Below, in pieces: positions 61,575 to 64,000 of a stretch of DNA of 64,000 nt. The first letter of the stretch is position 1. Every line of letters starts with the position of its first letter. Origin of the DNA: Hyphomonadaceae bacterium (GTDB lineage Bacteria; Pseudomonadota; Alphaproteobacteria; Caulobacterales; Aquidulcibacteraceae); NCBI GenBank assembly GCA_019753175.1, contig JAIELK010000022.1, forward strand, positions 49,574 through 113,573, in the 5' to 3' direction. Made by a program: the position numbers and the translations under genes. Below the pieces are notes generated by a model. It made no database searches. It saw nothing but the letters and a program-made list of their open reading frames with translations, and was not told the DNA's origin.

Positions 61575-62663
61575 ATGACAGCAAATACCAATGACCTGAT
61601 TGCGCTCGAAGCCAGTCTCTTGGCCCGCATCGCCGCAGCGTCTGACGACGCCGCGCTCGAAGCGCTGCGCGTCGAAGCGCTGGGCAAACAAGGTTCGGTT
61701 TCCGTACTGATGAAGACGCTGGGGTCGATGAGCCCCGAGGAGCGCAAGGCGTTCGGCCCCAAGCTCAACGCGCTGAAGGATCAAATCACCGAGGCGATCG
61801 TCGTCAAGAAGGCCGCGTTCGCCGAAGCCGCACTCGATGCGCAACTGAAGGCTGAGGCCGTTGATGTCACGCTGCCGCCGGTCAAGCCCCGCATCGGCAC
61901 GATCCATCCCGTGTCGCGCGTGATGGAGGAGCTGGCGCAAATCTTCGGCGAGATGGGCTTCGCGGTCGAGGAGGGCCCCGAGATCGAGACCGATTTCAAC
62001 AATTTCACCGCGCTCAACTTCCCGCCCAAGCATCCCGCGCGCGAAATGCACGACACCTTTTTCATGAACGCGACCGATGAACACGGCGCGCGCAAGGTGC
62101 TGCGCACGCATACGAGTCCCGTGCAGGTGCGCACCATGCTGAAACAGAAGCCGCCGATCCGCATGATCTGCATGGGCCGCACCTATCGCTGCGATTCCGA
62201 CGCCACGCACACGCCAATGTTCCATCAGATCGAAGGCCTCGTCATCGACGAGGCCACCAGCATGGCCGATCTCAAGAGTGTGTTGGTGGCCGCGATCAAA
62301 GCGTTCTTCGAAGTCGATGAGGTGCGCCTGCGCTTCCGCCCGCACCATTTTCCGTTCACCGAACCGAGCGCGGAAGTCGATGTCGGCTGCGATCGTTCCG
62401 GCGGACAGATCAGGATCGGCGCCGGCGACGATTGGCTGGAGATTTTGGGCTCGGGCATGGTGCACCCCAACGTGCTGAAGAATTGCGGGATCGATCCGGA
62501 GAAATACCAAGGCTACGCCTTCGGCATGGGCATCGATCGCTTGGCGATGCTGAAATATGGCATGCCGGATCTGCGCGATTTCTTCGCCGCCGATACGCGC
62601 TGGCTAAAGCATTACGGCTTCAGCCCGTATCTGTTGCCAGGCTTGGCGCAGGGAGTGGGGTGA
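61575..62663 (+). CDS. pheS: Phenylalanyl-tRNA synthetase alpha subunit
   Basis: Catalytic alpha chain of the tetrameric class II enzyme, about 362 residues. ATG at 61575 gives [20 protein letters not shown], the N-terminal coiled-coil region; [35 protein letters not shown] and [17 protein letters not shown] follow, then motif 2-type [20 protein letters not shown] and motif 3 [20 protein letters not shown]. The start directly follows the inverted repeat and has no clear ribosome-binding site. pheT is not next: an unrelated gene begins in the stop codon and repeats follow. Confidence 0.95.
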   Translation: MTANTNDLIALEASLLARIAAASDDAALEALRVEALGKQGSVSVLMKTLGSMSPEERKAFGPKLNALKDQITEAIVVKKAAFAEAALDAQLKAEAVDVTLPPVKPRIGTIHPVSRVMEELAQIFGEMGFAVEEGPEIETDFNNFTALNFPPKHPAREMHDTFFMNATDEHGARKVLRTHTSPVQVRTMLKQKPPIRMICMGRTYRCDSDATHTPMFHQIEGLVIDEATSMADLKSVLVAAIKAFFEVDEVRLRFRPHHFPFTEPSAEVDVGCDRSGGQIRIGAGDDWLEILGSGMVHPNVLKNCGIDPEKYQGYAFGMGIDRLAMLKYGMPDLRDFFAADTRWLKHYGFSPYLLPGLAQGVG

Positions 62664-63124
62664 TGGTCGATCTCATTATCGGCGATGCGATTTCAAATTT
62701 GACATTGGCCGTGCCTGCCGAACCTCGCTTGTATCCAGAGGCGCGACTTGATGTTTTTGATGCACAAGCGTCGTTTCAGGTTGAAGGATGTCGAGGCGAG
62801 TTTCGAACGTTGCTTTCTGCGTCAATCGTTCGTGACTTCGCGAAAAAACTCTCAACATTTGCCGATGCGACGACATCCGAACTTTTGTTTTGGGGCGGCA
62901 TCGACAACGAGCCTGACGTTGAGATCAAGCTTCGGGCTAAGGAGGGTAATCTTATCGCCGCTTCAGTGTCTTTCAGTCTTTCCACCGGAAAGGACACTGC
63001 CCACGTCTACGGATTGATGCGAACGATGTGGAGTTTCGACGGCGGCCTATACTTTGAGTTTGATCGTTCAGCATTGAGCTCCCTCTCTCAGTCCCTGAGT
63101 ACCTTGAAGTTGACTCAACTATGA
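62663..63124 (+). CDS. Hypothetical protein overlapping the pheS stop
   Basis: About 153 residues. The ATG shares a base with the pheS stop (TGATG), with GGGAGTGGGG upstream, so it is probably co-translated. The protein is soluble and beta-rich: VDLIIGDAISNLTLAVPAEP, SELLFWGGIDNEPDVEIKLR, NLIAASVSFSLSTG and GGLYFEFDRSALSSLSQSL. Base use seems less GC-rich than pheS, with several A/T-ending codons, which hints at acquisition. It ends beside a cluster of palindromic repeats. Function unknown; the shape is compatible with a small ligand-binding or immunity protein. Confidence 0.65.
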   Translation: MVDLIIGDAISNLTLAVPAEPRLYPEARLDVFDAQASFQVEGCRGEFRTLLSASIVRDFAKKLSTFADATTSELLFWGGIDNEPDVEIKLRAKEGNLIAASVSFSLSTGKDTAHVYGLMRTMWSFDGGLYFEFDRSALSSLSQSLSTLKLTQL

Positions 63125-63152
63125 GATTCAGGCTCTCCCGGTTCGCGCTGAA

Positions 63153-63190
63153 TCCCCTCCCCCTAGAGGGGGGAGAGGCAGGGGTGGGGG
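63153..63190. repeat. REP-like palindromic repeat copy
   Basis: CCCCTCCCCCTAGAGGGGGG followed by AGAGGCAGGGGTGGGGG: a hairpin with arms CCCCTC / GAGGGG around CCCCTA. It begins about 30 bases after the stop of the preceding hypothetical gene. Confidence 0.75.
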
Positions 63191-63213
63191 TGATTGCGCC
63201 AAGCATCGCCAAA

Positions 63214-63292
63214 TTGGAGCGCGCACCTCCTGGTGCGCACTCCGGCAATCGCGCTCGCCTCACCCATGCGCGCCGGGAGGCGCGCGCTCCAA
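63214..63292. repeat. Second repeat type: inverted arms TTGGAGCGCGC
   Basis: Arms TTGGAGCGCGC (63214-63224) and GCGCGCTCCAA (63282-63292) enclose two small GC-rich hairpins (GTGCGC-type and CGCCGGGAGGCG). Sequence is unrelated to the CCCTCACC repeats that flank it on both sides. Confidence 0.6.
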
Positions 63293-63307
63293 CCTGCACG
63301 CATCGTC

Positions 63308-63351
63308 CTTCACCCCACCCCCTTACCTCTTTCTCCGCCAGGGGAGGGGGA
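63308..63351. repeat. REP-like palindromic repeat copy, degenerate
   Basis: TTCACCCCACCCCCTTACCT followed by CTTTCTCCGCCAGGGGAGGG. It is a diverged, oppositely oriented partner of the copy at 63153. Its GGGGAGGGGGACG end directly precedes the start of the next gene and serves as its ribosome-binding site. Confidence 0.6.
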
Positions 63352-63353
63352 CG

Positions 63354-63836
63354 ATGATCGACCCCCAACTCTCCTCCCAGCTCCTCCTCGCGTTTGCCGG
63401 CGCGCTGATGGGCGCGACGTTCGGCGGGCTCGCGCGCTGGACGGCGACTCGCCGCGACCGGCGCTTGCGGTTGACGCTTGAGCTCTACAACGAGTTTCAG
63501 CATCCGCAGTTTTACCATGTGCGCGAAGTCGCGCACCAAGCGCTGGAGAGGAACGGCGCGATGCCGGCTGCGTATCAAGCTAGTGAAGGCGAGGCGCGTG
63601 AGGCGGTCGCGTCAATGGTGCACTTTTGGGAAAAGGTAGCGCAGCTGCTGCGCGTCGGCGCCCTCGACGAGTCGCTGATGCGGCGCTTCTTCGCGCAATA
63701 CGCCCGCTGGTGGGATGAGCTTCTGTGCGGAAACGCCGTAGCGCTCGCCGATCCCGAATGGGGCGCGACGCTGCGCGACATCGATTGGCTGTTCACGCGC
63801 TTGAAGCGCGGCGAGCGGCAGGGGCGGCGGCGATGA
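63354..63836 (+). CDS. Membrane-anchored hypothetical protein, DUF4760-like
   Basis: About 160 residues. One N-terminal membrane helix (SSQLLLAFAGALMGATFGGL) is followed by a basic stretch (ARWTATRRDRRLRLTLELYN) and a soluble helical domain: EFQHPQFYHVREVAHQALER, HFWEKVAQLLRVGALDESLM and RFFAQYARWWDELLCGN. The 'TLELYNEFQ' segment after a single helix resembles DUF4760 proteins. The ATG has the repeat-derived GGGGAGGGGGACG in front. It is bracketed by palindromic repeats on both sides. Function unknown. Confidence 0.68.
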   Translation: MIDPQLSSQLLLAFAGALMGATFGGLARWTATRRDRRLRLTLELYNEFQHPQFYHVREVAHQALERNGAMPAAYQASEGEAREAVASMVHFWEKVAQLLRVGALDESLMRRFFAQYARWWDELLCGNAVALADPEWGATLRDIDWLFTRLKRGERQGRRR

Positions 63837-63866
63837 GTGTCGTGTCTAGCGTCGCAAAAGACAAAA

Positions 63867-63919
63867 CCCCTTCTCCCCCGCGAGGGGGAGAAGGTGGCCG
63901 AAGGCCGGATGAGGGGGCC
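63867..63919. repeat. REP-like palindromic repeat copy
   Basis: CCCCTTCTCCCCCGCGAGGG pairs with GGGAGAAGG, followed by a second hairpin GGCCGAAGGCC and GATGAGGGGGCC. It is close to the reverse complement of the copy at 3806-3858. No gene is seen between here and the window end. Confidence 0.8.
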
Positions 63920-63948
63920 GTGCGTTTCAACACGCGCTCTTCAACACG

Positions 63949-63995
63949 CCCCCTCACCCTGACCCTCTCCCCCGCGGACGGGGGCGAGGGGACCG
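63949..63995. repeat. REP-like palindromic repeat copy at window end
   Basis: CCCCCTCACCCTGACCCTCT then CCCCCGCGGACGGGGGCGAG. Same module as the copies at 3693 and 38809 and inverted relative to the one at 63867, so the two form a facing pair about 30 bases apart. Confidence 0.78.
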
Positions 63996-64000
63996 GAGGT

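Noticed and set aside
63125..63353. CRISPR-like array from the clustered repeats near the window end
   Set aside because: The repeats are palindromic, differ in length and orientation, and are not separated by regular spacers; no cas genes are nearby.

Overview
The window is 64 kb of high-GC bacterial chromosome with the gene content and order of an alphaproteobacterium. The markers are petABC beside trmL-hemF, a gap/pgk/fba/thiE glycolytic cluster, zapA - 6S RNA - 5-formyl-THF cyclo-ligase, an NDUFA9-type complex I protein beside uppP, and infC/rpmI/rplT/pheS. The many lipoproteins, a TonB receptor and the -35 TTGACG/TTGCCG style promoters suggest a Caulobacterales/Hyphomonadaceae-like free-living aerobe; that placement is inference. 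The window is almost wholly chromosomal backbone. I see no prophage, integrase, insertion sequence, rRNA operon or CRISPR array. One tRNA (Leu, anticodon CAG) and one strong 6S RNA candidate are present.

Layout. 1-4.9 kb: end of an Ntn-hydrolase asparaginase gene, a site-2 protease, then a translationally coupled run (VOC protein, unknown, AhpD-like, maleylacetoacetate isomerase) and a fumarylacetoacetate hydrolase, which looks like part of an aromatic ring catabolic unit. 4.9-10.4 kb (minus): secreted protein of unknown function, RNase D, TonB receptor, AlaC-type aminotransferase, tRNA-Leu. 10.5-12.6 kb: WYL regulator divergent from two tandem paralogues, with a palindromic operator between them. 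12.7-16.3 kb: lepA, a zinc-ribbon protein, then a TIR protein followed by a DUF433/PIN-like toxin-antitoxin pair, the only defence-like patch. 16.5-23 kb: lipoproteins, an M3 metallopeptidase and membrane proteins. 23-27.5 kb: hemF, trmL and the cytochrome bc1 operon. 27.5-33.4 kb: envelope enzymes, a ClpP paralogue, apt and a secreted protein with an internal duplication. 33.5-39.9 kb: thiE, fba, pgk, gap with several small membrane proteins among them. 40-45.8 kb: zapA, 6S RNA, cyclo-ligase, acyltransferase, zapE, katG. 46-58.5 kb: NDUFA9-like, DUF488, uppP, thioesterase, queG, mtgA, SPFH, rhodanese, TPR and two glycosyltransferases. 58.6-64 kb: infC, methyltransferase, rpmI-rplT, pheS and two orphan genes among dispersed palindromic repeats.

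Points that stand out. (1) Cytochrome b has an extra segment of roughly 100 residues in the loop before its last membrane helix. (2) The TIR protein carries a C-terminal domain I cannot classify and sits directly upstream of a toxin-antitoxin pair. (3) Two genes look broken by one-base changes in homopolymers: a lipoprotein leader near 12.02 kb and a small membrane protein near 35.52 kb. (4) infC appears to start at AUA. (5) A dispersed GC-rich palindromic repeat family occurs at about eight places, often next to orphan genes, and an unrelated inverted repeat pair occupies the rplT-pheS gap.

All functional calls rest on reading motifs by eye. No database search was run. No stretch longer than about 300 bases lacks a gene or RNA; the largest gaps (40477-40756, 63125-63353, 16327-16541, 3687-3867) hold the 6S RNA or the palindromic repeats.
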